From Oscillatoriaceae cyanobacterium M7585_C2015_266 (GTDB taxonomy: Bacteria; Cyanobacteriota; Cyanobacteriia; Cyanobacteriales; Oscillatoriaceae), in assembly GCA_015295835.1 (NCBI GenBank), contig DVEG01000003.1:1-64000 (forward strand): a stretch of 64,000 bases of DNA. Reading direction: 5' to 3'. The notes below the pieces were generated by a model, which saw only the letters and a program-made list of their open reading frames with translations, did no database searches and was not told the DNA's origin. This document shows, one piece after another, positions 53,407-63,819 of this stretch. Each line of letters opens with the position of its first letter. Position 1 is the stretch's first letter. A program made the position numbers and the translations under genes.

Positions 53407-55773
53407 TTACGGCTTTTTCTGAGCTTTTTTCTGCTCTGCGATCGAAAATCCTCTGGGCTTAGTTTTTCGCTCTTCTATTTGTACCTGGAAACTCACACTA
53501 TCCGTCATTTCCCCACTTTTTACCTCCAACCTCCACTCGCCAGGAGCCATGTGCCAAAATAACGAATTAGACGACTGCACGGCTAATTTTTTTCCATTCA
53601 GCCGCCACTCGACAGGAGCAGATGCTCCAACGATTTTGAATTGCAAACGCGACGGTTCACCAGGATTTAGCAGAAAATAAGCGTCATTTTTAGGAAAGAC
53701 AATTTTCAGCGACTGATTAGCAAAAATCGGTTGCTGCTGTAGGGAAAGCCAGGCGTCATATTCTCTCGGTAAATTGAGAAGTTGCGACTTGTGAGCTGCA
53801 GCAGCCGCCTCGTAATCCCTGATATCTTCCGGATAAAAATATTCACTGACAACCGCAGTACAATCAGGCGTAGGAGGTAAGCCTGTAACAGCACAGATAG
53901 GGCGCTGCACGAGATTTTCAGGGGGAGGAAAAGCGGCAGGTTCTCTTTTCTCATGCAGATGCAACATAATACGATTCCAGAGGGAAGCTGCACCCGTTAC
54001 TCCAGAAACTTTTTGCATCGGTTCGCCATTGAAATTTCCTACCCAAGTCGCTACTGTATAATCGGTAGTAAACCCAACTGCCCAAGTATCGCGAAAATAA
54101 GAAGAAGTGCCGGTTTTCACCGCCGCGGGAAAGGGTAAACTTAATACCGATTCGACACCAAAGGCATGAGCACGAGCGTGGCGCTCGCTCAATATATCAG
54201 TAATAAGCATCCAAGTAGCAGCCGAACCAATGCGATGAAATTGATTATCCTTATAACCCTGATTTCTTTCTGCATTATCTGAAAATTTGGCAACAAGCGG
54301 CACAATTTCTCCCCGTCTTGCTATAATAAAATAAGCCCTCGCCAATTCCCACAAACTAACTTCGCCACTTCCCAGTGTCAACCCTAATCCATAATATTCT
54401 GGCGATTGATTCAAATGCTCAAATCCCAGCTCACGCAGCCGTTCGAGAAAATTATCTACCCCCAATTTTTCTAGCACTCTTACCGCTGGAACGTTGAGAG
54501 AATTTGCCAGAGCAATTCGCACCCGCACAGGACCTAGAAACTTTTCACTATAATCAATAGGGCTATAAAGTTTTGCACCGGGAATTGCGTAATGAGTCGG
54601 TACATCTGCTAAAATAGAATTAGGGCGAATTAGGCGTTTTTCTAATGCCAATTCGTATAAAAAAGGCTTGAGTGTCGAACCGGGCTGACGCAGGGCTTGC
54701 ACACCATCGTTGCGCCCCATCTGAGCGTGATCAAAATAATCGGGCGAACCGACATAAGCTAAGATTTCACCAGTATGATTGTCGATAACTAATGCGGCAG
54801 CATGGCGGGCATTATTTTTCCATAGTGAGCGGATAACTTGCTGTACCTGCGCTTCTACAAATTGCTGAAGCTCTCGCTCAATAGTGGTGCGGATGTGATG
54901 GGGATGTTGCGGTGGTAGTTGGTTGGCAAGCCAAAATAAAAAATGAGGAGCCGCAATAATTCCTTGGTTGGGAGGTTGTAGCGAAATTTCTTCTGCATAG
55001 GCTCTCTCTGCTTGTGTTTGGGTAATGTAACCATCTTTCACCATGCGAGCAAGTACATATTTTTGCCGCTTTTTTAAAGGATGCCAGAGATAATACGGAT
55101 TAAAATAAGTCGGAGCGTTAGGAATGGCAGCAAGGAGCGAGGCTTGGGCTAAATTGAGCTCTGATGCAGGAATGCCAAAATAAATGCGAGCCGCTGCTTC
55201 TACGCCGTAGATATTTCCTCCCATTGGCAGGCGATTGATGTAAGCTTGCAAAATATCATCTTTACTCATGCCAGCGGTAATCCGCCAAGATAGCCAAATC
55301 TCTTTAAGTTTGTTGGGCAAAGTGCGGGGAGCGGGCTCTAACATCCGCGCTAGTTGCATTGTAATTGTAGAAGCACCTGAGATAATTTTTCGGGCTTGAA
55401 TTGCTTCAATAATCGCGCGGGCAAATGCTTGCATATCCAGCGCACCATGCTGATAAAACCGCCTATCTTCAGCGGCTATTATTGCTTGAATAAAGTAAGG
55501 AGAAACTTGACTCAGCGGTACAACAGCGGTATGATTTTGATCGCGAGTGAGAATAGTTCCTAAGGGCAAACCGTTGCGATCGCTAAATGAAAGCGCCTGT
55601 TCATCTTGAACTATATCTGTAGCGCGGATAGGAGCCAGATAGGGCAGACTTCGTACCGTTATTGCCAGTAACGTCAAACCTAGAATAATTTGACATCGCC
55701 TTTGATTTTGACGACTCATCCTCTGCCAAAGCTTTTGCTGAAACTGCGCCCAAAGCTGGTTAATTTTACTCAT
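53407..55773 (-). CDS. pbpC: Penicillin-binding protein 1C
   Basis: 788 residues from the ATG of MSKINQLWAQ, which has AGGAG seven nt upstream; a TTG eight codons earlier is in frame. One membrane anchor is at ~28-48. The glycosyltransferase family 51 domain has AAEDRRFYQHGALD and GASTITMQLARM. The transpeptidase domain has SxxK in GSTLKPF, SLN in ANSLNVPAV and KTGTS. A C-terminal BiPBP_C-like domain ends the protein. It polymerises peptidoglycan in the periplasm. It is divergent from the alpha-2-macroglobulin gene, the well-known pbpC-A2M pairing thought to repair the wall after attack. Confidence 0.96.
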   Translation of the reverse strand: MSKINQLWAQFQQKLWQRMSRQNQRRCQIILGLTLLAITVRSLPYLAPIRATDIVQDEQALSFSDRNGLPLGTILTRDQNHTAVVPLSQVSPYFIQAIIAAEDRRFYQHGALDMQAFARAIIEAIQARKIISGASTITMQLARMLEPAPRTLPNKLKEIWLSWRITAGMSKDDILQAYINRLPMGGNIYGVEAAARIYFGIPASELNLAQASLLAAIPNAPTYFNPYYLWHPLKKRQKYVLARMVKDGYITQTQAERAYAEEISLQPPNQGIIAAPHFLFWLANQLPPQHPHHIRTTIERELQQFVEAQVQQVIRSLWKNNARHAAALVIDNHTGEILAYVGSPDYFDHAQMGRNDGVQALRQPGSTLKPFLYELALEKRLIRPNSILADVPTHYAIPGAKLYSPIDYSEKFLGPVRVRIALANSLNVPAVRVLEKLGVDNFLERLRELGFEHLNQSPEYYGLGLTLGSGEVSLWELARAYFIIARRGEIVPLVAKFSDNAERNQGYKDNQFHRIGSAATWMLITDILSERHARAHAFGVESVLSLPFPAAVKTGTSSYFRDTWAVGFTTDYTVATWVGNFNGEPMQKVSGVTGAASLWNRIMLHLHEKREPAAFPPPENLVQRPICAVTGLPPTPDCTAVVSEYFYPEDIRDYEAAAAAHKSQLLNLPREYDAWLSLQQQPIFANQSLKIVFPKNDAYFLLNPGEPSRLQFKIVGASAPVEWRLNGKKLAVQSSNSLFWHMAPGEWRLEVKSGEMTDSVSFQVQIEERKTKPRGFSIAEQKKAQKKP

Positions 55774-56021
55774 GCGATCGCTCCTATCAATCCGCAATTA
55801 TTTATTATTTTTTTATTTATTTTCCCACAGCCTTCGATTTTTGTTGATTCTTCTCAGTTCCTATTTTATTAAAAAAATCTGTAAAATCAAGCATTTTTCA
55901 AAATTTTAAGCTTTAATCATAATTAAACTGCTATCTGGCAACTGGAAAATTAGGAGGTGGGGTTGACTGATAGACACTGCCCAGCCTAACTTGAATCATT
56001 TTTTACTGTGAGAGAAGAAAT

Positions 56022-59000
56022 ATGCATATTGTAAAAACTTGGATGCGATGTTTGTTTGCCCTCATCCTAGTATGGAGTCTGACAGGATGTTGGGCAATTA
56101 ACACATCTTCAAAAATCGAACCACTGGCAGAAGTAGCGCCGGTAGAGATGCCAAAATTGCCAGAATGGATTGAGCAAATTAGCCCAACGGGAGAGGCGGA
56201 ACCTCTTGCCCAAATTCTGATTCGTTTTAAAGAGCCAGTAATTCCGGTTGAGAGCCTTGACAGCTCGGAGCAACAGGCTAAACTAAAACTATTTGAAATT
56301 CAGCCGAAAATACCAGGTAAATTTCGATTTTTAACACCCCGGATGGTAGGATTTCAGCCAGAGCAGGCACTGCCAAAAGCCACGCGGATTAAAGTAACAC
56401 TCAAGGCGGGATTGGCGGATTTGAAAAATCACCAGCTTACTGAGGATTTGGCTTGGACATTTAATACAGAGCCAATCAAACTGACAAATTTACCCAGCAC
56501 GGAGAAAACAGAAAATAATGAACCTAGCCCCCTTGAGCTAAAACCGACTCTAAAATTTACCTCGAATGTGGAGTTAGATTTAGCGTCTCTTCGCGAGCGC
56601 GTAAGTTTAACTGCCGAGGGAGAGAGAAAGGGTGTAGCATTAGATTTCGCGCTGGAAAAATCCGAAGAAACAACGCAGCCACAGGAAAAATTCGATCCTT
56701 CACTGCGCAATTGGAATTATACCATAGTTCCTCGGCAGGAACTCAAGAAGGGAACGCGTTATCATTTAGTATTTGCGCCGGGGTTAAAACCGCTTCGCGG
56801 TAATATGGTAAGCGAGCGTACTTTCGTCAGTCAAGTAACTACTTATGCACCACTGGCTTTTCAGGGAATTAAATATGTTGGGCAGCCGGATGCGGGGGGA
56901 GCTTATGGGCGGTTTGTCAAAGGTAGTGTAGAGTTAATATTTAATAACGGTTTAGATGCAGAGTCAGCGAGAGCAAATATTACCGTCACACCGCCACCGA
57001 AAAAAGAGCCGCGTCTTATCAGAGCATATGACGGCGAACCTACAGTTAGTCTTAATCCGTGGGCTTTAGAACCCAAAACCACCTATACTATTAATATTAG
57101 TGCCAATCTCAAAGATAAATTCGGACAAACTCTAGGCAAACCGATTTCCCTGAAATACGAAACAGGCGACTTAGCGGCTGACATTTGGGCACCAAGCGGA
57201 TTAAATATCTTTCCAGCCGGAACAGATTTGCAGCTTAATATTTCAGCAGTTAATCTGCCCGAATCGAAATATAAAGCCGCTTATAAAGTCGTTCAACCGA
57301 CAGATTTAGTCTATACCGATTCTGCCTATCCCCAAGAGGAAGGAACGAATTTACTACCAAAATCGGAAGTCTGGGAATCTTTCCTGGTAAAGAGTCAAAA
57401 AAATCAAATAGTAGAGATAACAATTCCCTTACGAGAAAAATTGGGTGCGCCGACTGGGATGCTCGCTTATGGGATTAAAGCGCAAACGAATCGCTATCAG
57501 GAAAATGGCAAAGAGCAGTGGAATGAACCTACATTTTATGGATTAGTACAGTTAACGAATTTGGGAGTATTTGCACAGTGGTTTCCCAATTTGGGATTAA
57601 TTCGAGTGCATCACCTATCAGACGGTTCCGCAGTTGCTGCTGCAGCGGTAGAGATTTATAAATCACAATTGCAGGCAAAAGCACAACCAAACCCAATACC
57701 TTGTGCAACGGGAAAAACTGACAATACTGGTACATTAGTATTGAGTGATCGCAACTGGCAACAATGTCTCAATAGTTCAGGAAAAGCCCCTGAATTGCTA
57801 GTAATTGCCCGCGAAGATAAAGACTGGGCATTTACCCGCACGAATGAGTATAGTGGTGCTTATGGCTACGGAATTTATGCCAGTTGGGATGAAAACCCCA
57901 AATCCAGAGGAGAAATTTTCTCCGATCGCTTGCTTTATCAGCCAGGAGAAAAAGCCTGGTTTACCGGAGTAGCTTACTATTGGCAAAATGGAGAAATTAA
58001 ACAAGATAAAAATGCTCGCTACACCCTAACTCTAGAAAATCCAGACGGTAGCAAAACTGACTTGGGCAGTCAAATTACTAACGAATTTGGTACGTTTTCT
58101 ATAGAATTGCCTCTGGCGAAAAATCAACCTTTGGGTTATTATTATCTGCGGGCAAAAGGAACAAACGGAGTAGAAATTTCAGGCTCATTCCGCGTGGCTG
58201 AATTTAAGCCGCCGAATTTTAAGGTAGATTTAACTCTTGAAAAAGAGTTCGCTTTAGTCAATGATAAGATAGAGGCAAAAACAGAAAGCACTTACCTGTT
58301 TGGTTCGCCTGTAGAAAGAGGTAAGGCGAAATACTACGTCACCCGTCGCAAAAAAGAATTTAGCCCTAAAGGTTGGGATAAATTTTCCTTTGGGCGGCAG
58401 TGGTTTTGGCCAGAAAATGAACCGACAATTTCTAGCGACGTGTTACAACAAAATACGGTGCTAGATGTAAACGGCAAGGGCAGTCAAACAATAACAGTTG
58501 CGGAAGATTTGCCTTATCCGATGGAGTATCGTGTAGATGTGGAAGTGTCGGATGTTTCTAATCTGTCTGTGGCTGCTTCTAAGACGTTTATGGCACTGCC
58601 GAGCTCTCGCTTTATCGGGTTGAAAAGTAATTTTGTGGCAGAGGCAAATAAAGCGTTTCCTGTAGAAGTAATTGTTACTGATGTAACAGGAAAGGCGATC
58701 GCAGGTGAGAGTGTGCTAATCGAGCTGCAAAAAATGGATTACAGCCATGTTACGCAAGTAGTAGAAGGCAGCAAAAGCGAGCACAATCAAATCGAATACA
58801 AAACTATCGCCAAAGCAGAAGTAAAATCTGCAACTACTCCTCAAACAATCTCGCTCACTCCTCCAGAATCTGGCGCTTACCGCATCCGAGCCAATTTTGC
58901 AGGCAAAGATGAAATCACTGCAACTGACTTACAAATTTGGGCGACAGGTGAAAATGCAGTGCGTTGGGGGCGGCAAAGCGACTACAATTACCTAGAAATT

Positions 59001-61730
59001 AAACTCGACAAAGAAACCTATAAACCAGGCGAAACGGCAACAGCGCTAATTCAATCTCCCTATCCTGAAGCTGAACTGTATTTTGCAGTAGTACGCGATA
59101 AAATACTATATCAAACACTGACAAAAGTTAAGGGCGGCGCACCTCAAATTCAATTCCAAGTCACCCCAGAAATGCTCCCAAATGCAGCCGTAGAAGCGGT
59201 TTTGGTGCGGCAGGGTACTCCTTTAGCTCAGGTAGAGCCGGGAAGTCTGGAAAATTTAGCACAAATTGGCTTTGCTCCTTTGCAAATAAATTTGGATGAA
59301 AAATATTTGCAAGTTCAAGTGACGCCAAAACAAACCGAATTACAGCCGGGTGCTGAGGAAATAGTACAGCTAGAATTGAAGGATGCCAACGGCACCCCAA
59401 CCAAAGGACAGTTTACTGTTATGGTGGTAAATGAAGCGGTGCTACAATTGAGCGGCTATCGCCTGCCGGATTTGGTAAAAACTGTTTACGCTGAGCAGCC
59501 AATTTCGACTCGCTTTGCTGACAATCGCACCAATGTTGTGCTAGAGCAGCTCCCTTCTCCACTAGAAAAAGGGTGGGGTTATGGCGGCGGATTTTCAGAA
59601 GGTGCAGCTAATACTCGCACGCGCACAAATTTTCAACCGCTGGCGTATTATAATGGCTCTGTTATTACAGATGAGCGCGGTAAAGCTGAAATCAAATTTA
59701 AAGTGCCTGATGACTTGACGACTTGGCGAATCATGGCAGTAGCGGCGACTACAGACATGCGTTTCGGCAATGGAGAGAATACTTTTATTACCACTCAACC
59801 TTTGCTGTCTAATCCGATACTGCCGCAGTTTGCCCGCTTAGGCGATCGCTTGCAAGCAGGTTTATCTGTTACTAATAATACCAAAGAAACGGGAAATTTG
59901 ACAATTAATGGCTTCGTCAAGGGTGCAGTTAAGTTTGATAACAACCAAACTCGCAAAACTTTGCAAGCCAAGGCAGAAACCGGCACTCGCGCTTACCGCT
60001 TTCCAATGGTAGCTGAAAGTCAGGGTGAAGCGCAAGTAAAATTTGTTACGAAACTCGAAAGCGGCGTAAGCGATGCATTTGAAGTGCCTTTGAATGTGAA
60101 ACCGCTAGAGGTAACAGAACAAGTAGTGGAAACGGGAACGACGACTAATTTAGTTAAAATTCCCCTCGATGTCAATAAAAATGTCTCACCTGATGTGGGG
60201 GGCTTGGAAATTTCTCTTGCGAGTACATTGATTCCAGAGATAACTATACCGGCGCGGCAGGTTTTGGATGACAACGACTTGCCATTCCTCGAACCAACTG
60301 CCAGTCAGTTAGCGATCGCAGCTGCTCTGCAAACTCTGAGTAAACAGTATAAGCAGATATTGGCGGATTTCAACCCTAATCAAATAGCCGCCCAATCGAT
60401 AGAACGCTTGCAGAAACTTCAGCAACCAGATGGAGGATTTGCCTATTTCCCCGGAGAAAAAACCTCCGATCCGTTTGTCACGCCTTACGCAGCTCAAAGC
60501 CTTGCTTTAGCAAAAGCAGCAGGATTGTCAGTCGACTCTGAAATGCTTTCTCGCTTGAGGAATTATCTGCAAAATCTTCTCGCTAACCCCGGAAAATACG
60601 AGCTGTGCAAACAAGAAGTATGCAAAAGCAAAGTGCGTCTTGATGCTTTGATGGCACTCTTCGAATTGGGAGACACGCGCAAGGATTTCCTCGCAGATAT
60701 TTACGCGCAAAAGGATAATTTTGATGCCGTGACGAAAATTAAATTGGCTCGATATTTATCTCAGTTTCCTGATTGGATGCAAGAGTCGAAAACCCTGTTT
60801 GATAACCTGCTAGAAACTACTTATGAAACTGGGCGAGCAACGGCGGTGAATTTGCCGCGCAGCTGGAGTTGGTTGAGTTCGCCGACAACAGCTCAGGCGC
60901 AAACTCTGCGTCTGGCGCTGGCACAAAAAGTTAAACCCGAAATTAGCGCTCGCTTATTGCAAGGATTACTCAATCTGCGCCGAGAAGGCACTTGGGGCAA
61001 CACTTACGATAATGCCGCAGCTCTAGTTGCTTTAGTTGATTACAGTAAAACACAACCCGTGCCGCCTGATTTTATTACAACGGTGAAACTAGGTGATAGG
61101 CGATTAGATTCGATACGCTTTAAAGGCTACGAAAATCCCAGCGTCTTTATTAATGTCGGCATGACAGAATTGCCCCGCGGTAAAAATGACCTAATTATCC
61201 AAAAAATGGGTAATGGCCCCCTACACTATCTGGTTGCTTACCGCTATCGATTGCAGGGAAATCAAGCGGGGCGCTTTAATGGTTTACGAATAGCGCGAGA
61301 AATTCGCCCCGCTAATCAAGAAAAACTGCTACAACGAATAGGGTTATATGCTGACGGTAAACCTTTGACTGTGAAGACGGGGCAGGTGTTTAATATTGGG
61401 TTAGAAATTGTCGTCGATCGCCCGGTTGAGCGCGTCGTTATTACCGACTATCTCCCCGCTGGATTTGAAGCGATCGATGCCAGTTTCCAAACCTCTAATC
61501 AGGCAGTGCGAGCACCGGAAAGTAGTTGGCAAATAGATTATCAAACTATTTACCGCGATCGCATTCTTGCCTACAGCGAGCGCCTGGAACCAGGCGTGTA
61601 TAATATGCACTATCTCGTGCGTTCTGTTACACCTGGAACGTATCTTTGGCCTGGTGCTGAAGTGCATTTGCAATACGCTCCAGAAGAATTCGGACGAGCC
61701 GCTTCTTCTACCTTAGTGGTAAAAGAGTAA
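56022..61730 (+). CDS. Bacterial alpha-2-macroglobulin (YfhM/MagD-type) lipoprotein lacking the thioester motif
   Basis: 1902 residues. The signal peptide ends with the lipobox LTGC (Cys 23). Many macroglobulin (MG) beta-sandwich domains follow (Ig-like repeats through ~1150). The A2M signature region is DERGKAEIKFKVPDDLTTWR at ~1225, and the terpenoid-like helical thioester domain is at ~1400-1680. Where CxEQ should stand the sequence is DLPFLEPTASQLAIA, so both thioester Cys and Gln are replaced. The protein is probably a periplasmic protease trap acting by conformational change only. It is divergent from pbpC. Confidence 0.93.
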   Translation: MHIVKTWMRCLFALILVWSLTGCWAINTSSKIEPLAEVAPVEMPKLPEWIEQISPTGEAEPLAQILIRFKEPVIPVESLDSSEQQAKLKLFEIQPKIPGKFRFLTPRMVGFQPEQALPKATRIKVTLKAGLADLKNHQLTEDLAWTFNTEPIKLTNLPSTEKTENNEPSPLELKPTLKFTSNVELDLASLRERVSLTAEGERKGVALDFALEKSEETTQPQEKFDPSLRNWNYTIVPRQELKKGTRYHLVFAPGLKPLRGNMVSERTFVSQVTTYAPLAFQGIKYVGQPDAGGAYGRFVKGSVELIFNNGLDAESARANITVTPPPKKEPRLIRAYDGEPTVSLNPWALEPKTTYTINISANLKDKFGQTLGKPISLKYETGDLAADIWAPSGLNIFPAGTDLQLNISAVNLPESKYKAAYKVVQPTDLVYTDSAYPQEEGTNLLPKSEVWESFLVKSQKNQIVEITIPLREKLGAPTGMLAYGIKAQTNRYQENGKEQWNEPTFYGLVQLTNLGVFAQWFPNLGLIRVHHLSDGSAVAAAAVEIYKSQLQAKAQPNPIPCATGKTDNTGTLVLSDRNWQQCLNSSGKAPELLVIAREDKDWAFTRTNEYSGAYGYGIYASWDENPKSRGEIFSDRLLYQPGEKAWFTGVAYYWQNGEIKQDKNARYTLTLENPDGSKTDLGSQITNEFGTFSIELPLAKNQPLGYYYLRAKGTNGVEISGSFRVAEFKPPNFKVDLTLEKEFALVNDKIEAKTESTYLFGSPVERGKAKYYVTRRKKEFSPKGWDKFSFGRQWFWPENEPTISSDVLQQNTVLDVNGKGSQTITVAEDLPYPMEYRVDVEVSDVSNLSVAASKTFMALPSSRFIGLKSNFVAEANKAFPVEVIVTDVTGKAIAGESVLIELQKMDYSHVTQVVEGSKSEHNQIEYKTIAKAEVKSATTPQTISLTPPESGAYRIRANFAGKDEITATDLQIWATGENAVRWGRQSDYNYLEIKLDKETYKPGETATALIQSPYPEAELYFAVVRDKILYQTLTKVKGGAPQIQFQVTPEMLPNAAVEAVLVRQGTPLAQVEPGSLENLAQIGFAPLQINLDEKYLQVQVTPKQTELQPGAEEIVQLELKDANGTPTKGQFTVMVVNEAVLQLSGYRLPDLVKTVYAEQPISTRFADNRTNVVLEQLPSPLEKGWGYGGGFSEGAANTRTRTNFQPLAYYNGSVITDERGKAEIKFKVPDDLTTWRIMAVAATTDMRFGNGENTFITTQPLLSNPILPQFARLGDRLQAGLSVTNNTKETGNLTINGFVKGAVKFDNNQTRKTLQAKAETGTRAYRFPMVAESQGEAQVKFVTKLESGVSDAFEVPLNVKPLEVTEQVVETGTTTNLVKIPLDVNKNVSPDVGGLEISLASTLIPEITIPARQVLDDNDLPFLEPTASQLAIAAALQTLSKQYKQILADFNPNQIAAQSIERLQKLQQPDGGFAYFPGEKTSDPFVTPYAAQSLALAKAAGLSVDSEMLSRLRNYLQNLLANPGKYELCKQEVCKSKVRLDALMALFELGDTRKDFLADIYAQKDNFDAVTKIKLARYLSQFPDWMQESKTLFDNLLETTYETGRATAVNLPRSWSWLSSPTTAQAQTLRLALAQKVKPEISARLLQGLLNLRREGTWGNTYDNAAALVALVDYSKTQPVPPDFITTVKLGDRRLDSIRFKGYENPSVFINVGMTELPRGKNDLIIQKMGNGPLHYLVAYRYRLQGNQAGRFNGLRIAREIRPANQEKLLQRIGLYADGKPLTVKTGQVFNIGLEIVVDRPVERVVITDYLPAGFEAIDASFQTSNQAVRAPESSWQIDYQTIYRDRILAYSERLEPGVYNMHYLVRSVTPGTYLWPGAEVHLQYAPEEFGRAASSTLVVKE

Positions 61731-61744
61731 TCTAGTGTATTCTC

Positions 61745-61768
61745 GTTCCCAGGAACACTCCTGGGAAC
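61745..61768. repeat. Perfect palindromic hairpin downstream of the A2M gene
   Basis: GTTCCCAGGA and TCCTGGGAAC pair over 10 bp with an ACAC loop, 15 nt after the A2M stop. There is no T-run. It looks like a dispersed extragenic palindrome (REP-like) rather than a simple terminator; no second copy is evident in this window. Confidence 0.5.
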
Positions 61769-61789
61769 ACCTATTAATACATTTCAAAT

Positions 61790-62251
61790 ATGCTGTCTGT
61801 CGAAAAATCTACTATCGGTCTTCCCCCTGGAACTCTGCGGCGCGTTCATCACATTGCTCTTAACGTGCAAGATATCCAGGCTTCCCGCCACTTTTACGGA
61901 AATATTCTCGGCTTGCACGAACTCAGCGGCGATGAAATTCCTACCACTTTGCGAGAATTAGTTGCCGCAGGAAAAGTGAGCAATTTTGTTACCCCAGATG
62001 GCACCATTATCGATTTATTTTCAGAACCAGAACTTGCACCACCAGCTCCCGCTCCTAAACGCGCTTTTACCCGCGCAAATCATCTTGCTTTTGATATCGA
62101 TCCGCAGTTATTTGACAGTGCAGTAGAGATACTGCTAGAAAATAAAGTACCTATAGCTCATGGCCCCGTCAGCCGCCCCACGGGACGGGGAATTTACGTT
62201 TATGATCCAGATAGCTTTATCATCGAGATTCGCTGCGATCGCTTGTCATAA
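61790..62251 (+). CDS. VOC-superfamily (glyoxalase/dioxygenase fold) protein
   Basis: 153 residues. Two beta-alpha-beta-beta-beta modules: RVHHIALNVQDIQASRHFYG ... DLFSEPE, and RANHLAFDI ... SFIIEIRCDRL. Metal ligands expected at His (VHHIAL), Glu (FSEPE), His (NHLAF) and Glu (IIEIRC) are all present, so it should be an active metalloenzyme. The substrate is undetermined. It is separated from cry-DASH by 84 nt on the same strand. Confidence 0.9.
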   Translation: MLSVEKSTIGLPPGTLRRVHHIALNVQDIQASRHFYGNILGLHELSGDEIPTTLRELVAAGKVSNFVTPDGTIIDLFSEPELAPPAPAPKRAFTRANHLAFDIDPQLFDSAVEILLENKVPIAHGPVSRPTGRGIYVYDPDSFIIEIRCDRLS

Positions 62252-62335
62252 CCATTTTAACACTTTCTGCAAACTTTCGGCAGTTTATGGCAAAATGTAA
62301 ACAACTATAATATAAATTAATTCCCATAATCTGCC

Positions 62336-63805
62336 GTGACTGCCAATCGAATCATCATCTGGTATCGCAACGATCTACGGCTTCACGATCATGAGCCACT
62401 ACAGCAAGCATTGAAAGCAAAAGCCCAAATCATCCCCCTTTATTGCTTTGATCCCAGACAATTTGGCAAAACTTCTTTTGGCTTTCCAAAAACCGGTGCT
62501 TTTCGCGCCCAATTTCTACTTGAAAGTGTAGCTGACTTGCGCCAATCACTGCAAAAACTAGGAAGCAATCTTATCATCCGCCAAGGTTTACCTGAAGAAA
62601 TTATACCACAACTAGCCAAACAATTAGAAGCCTCAGCCGTATATTATCACGCAGAAGTTACCTCAGAAGAATTACAAGTTGAAAAAGCATTAAACAAAGC
62701 AATAACACCACTGAAAGTACATCTTAAATCATTCTGGGGACATACTCTTTATCATCCTGATAACTTACCTTTTGATATCGGCAATATTCCAGAACTTTTC
62801 ACCAATTTTCGCAAACAAGTAGAGCAAACTTCAAGCGTCAAGCCAACTTTACCAACCCCCAATAGCCTGCCGCCACTACCGGATATAGATGCAGGAGCGC
62901 TGCCACAAATTACAGATTTCGGAATTGAGCCTCCTGTGCAAGATAACCGAGCTGTATTAAAATTTAAAGGTGGAGAAACCGCTGCCTTATCTCGACTTCA
63001 GGATTATTTTTGGAAGCAAGACTTACTGAGAGTATACAAAGAAACCCGCAATGGGATGCTCGGCGCTAATTATTCTTCCAAATTTTCTCCGTGGCTGGCA
63101 TTGGGTTGTCTCTCGCCACGCTACATTTACGAGCAAGTTAAAAAGTACGAATCACAGCGGGTTAAAAACGATTCTACTTACTGGCTTATTTTCGAGCTGC
63201 TGTGGCGCGATTATTTCCGTTTCATCTGCGCCAAGCACGGAAACCGCATTTTTCGTATTTCCGGCTTGCAGGGAATTCCGATTCCCTGGAAGGAAGATTG
63301 GGAATTATTTAATATCTGGAAAGAAGGTAAAACTGGCTTTCCTTTAGTGGATGCCAATATGCGCGAACTCGCTGCAACTGGTTTTATGTCTAATCGAGGG
63401 CGGCAAAATGTAGCTAGTTTTCTTACTAAAAACCTGGGTATCAATTGGCAAATGGGGGCTGAATGGTTTGAGTCTTTACTGATTGATTATGATGTTTGCA
63501 GTAATTGGGGCAACTGGAATTATACCGCAGGCGTAGGCAATGACGCACGTGGTTTCCGATTTTTTAATATTATTAAGCAGTCTAAAGATTACGATCCTCA
63601 TGGCGAATACGTTAAATACTGGCTTCCAGAATTGGCAAAGCTTCCGGCATCAAAAGTTCACGAACCCTGGAAGCTTTTGCCCGTGGAACAAGAGCGTTTT
63701 GGCGTAAAAATAGGTGTGGATTATCCCCAAGCTGTGGTAGACTTGTTTAAGTCGGCTGAGTTGAATGAAAAAATTTACAACGCAGCTTTGAGACGGAAAA
63801 GGTAA
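62336..63805 (+). CDS. cry: Cryptochrome DASH (single-strand DNA photolyase family)
   Basis: 489 residues, GTG start. The N-terminal photolyase alpha/beta domain (IIIWYRNDLRLHDHEPL) and the C-terminal FAD domain (LLWRDYFRFICAKHG, TGFPLVDANMRELAATGFMS, DYDVCSNWGNWNYTAGVGND) show the DASH-type pattern. Cry-DASH binds FAD and an antenna pterin, and repairs cyclobutane pyrimidine dimers in single-stranded DNA; a signalling role is also proposed. The following methyltransferase starts 14 nt later and may be co-transcribed. Confidence 0.95.
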   Translation: MTANRIIIWYRNDLRLHDHEPLQQALKAKAQIIPLYCFDPRQFGKTSFGFPKTGAFRAQFLLESVADLRQSLQKLGSNLIIRQGLPEEIIPQLAKQLEASAVYYHAEVTSEELQVEKALNKAITPLKVHLKSFWGHTLYHPDNLPFDIGNIPELFTNFRKQVEQTSSVKPTLPTPNSLPPLPDIDAGALPQITDFGIEPPVQDNRAVLKFKGGETAALSRLQDYFWKQDLLRVYKETRNGMLGANYSSKFSPWLALGCLSPRYIYEQVKKYESQRVKNDSTYWLIFELLWRDYFRFICAKHGNRIFRISGLQGIPIPWKEDWELFNIWKEGKTGFPLVDANMRELAATGFMSNRGRQNVASFLTKNLGINWQMGAEWFESLLIDYDVCSNWGNWNYTAGVGNDARGFRFFNIIKQSKDYDPHGEYVKYWLPELAKLPASKVHEPWKLLPVEQERFGVKIGVDYPQAVVDLFKSAELNEKIYNAALRRKR

Positions 63806-63819
63806 TTTCGTATTTTAAG

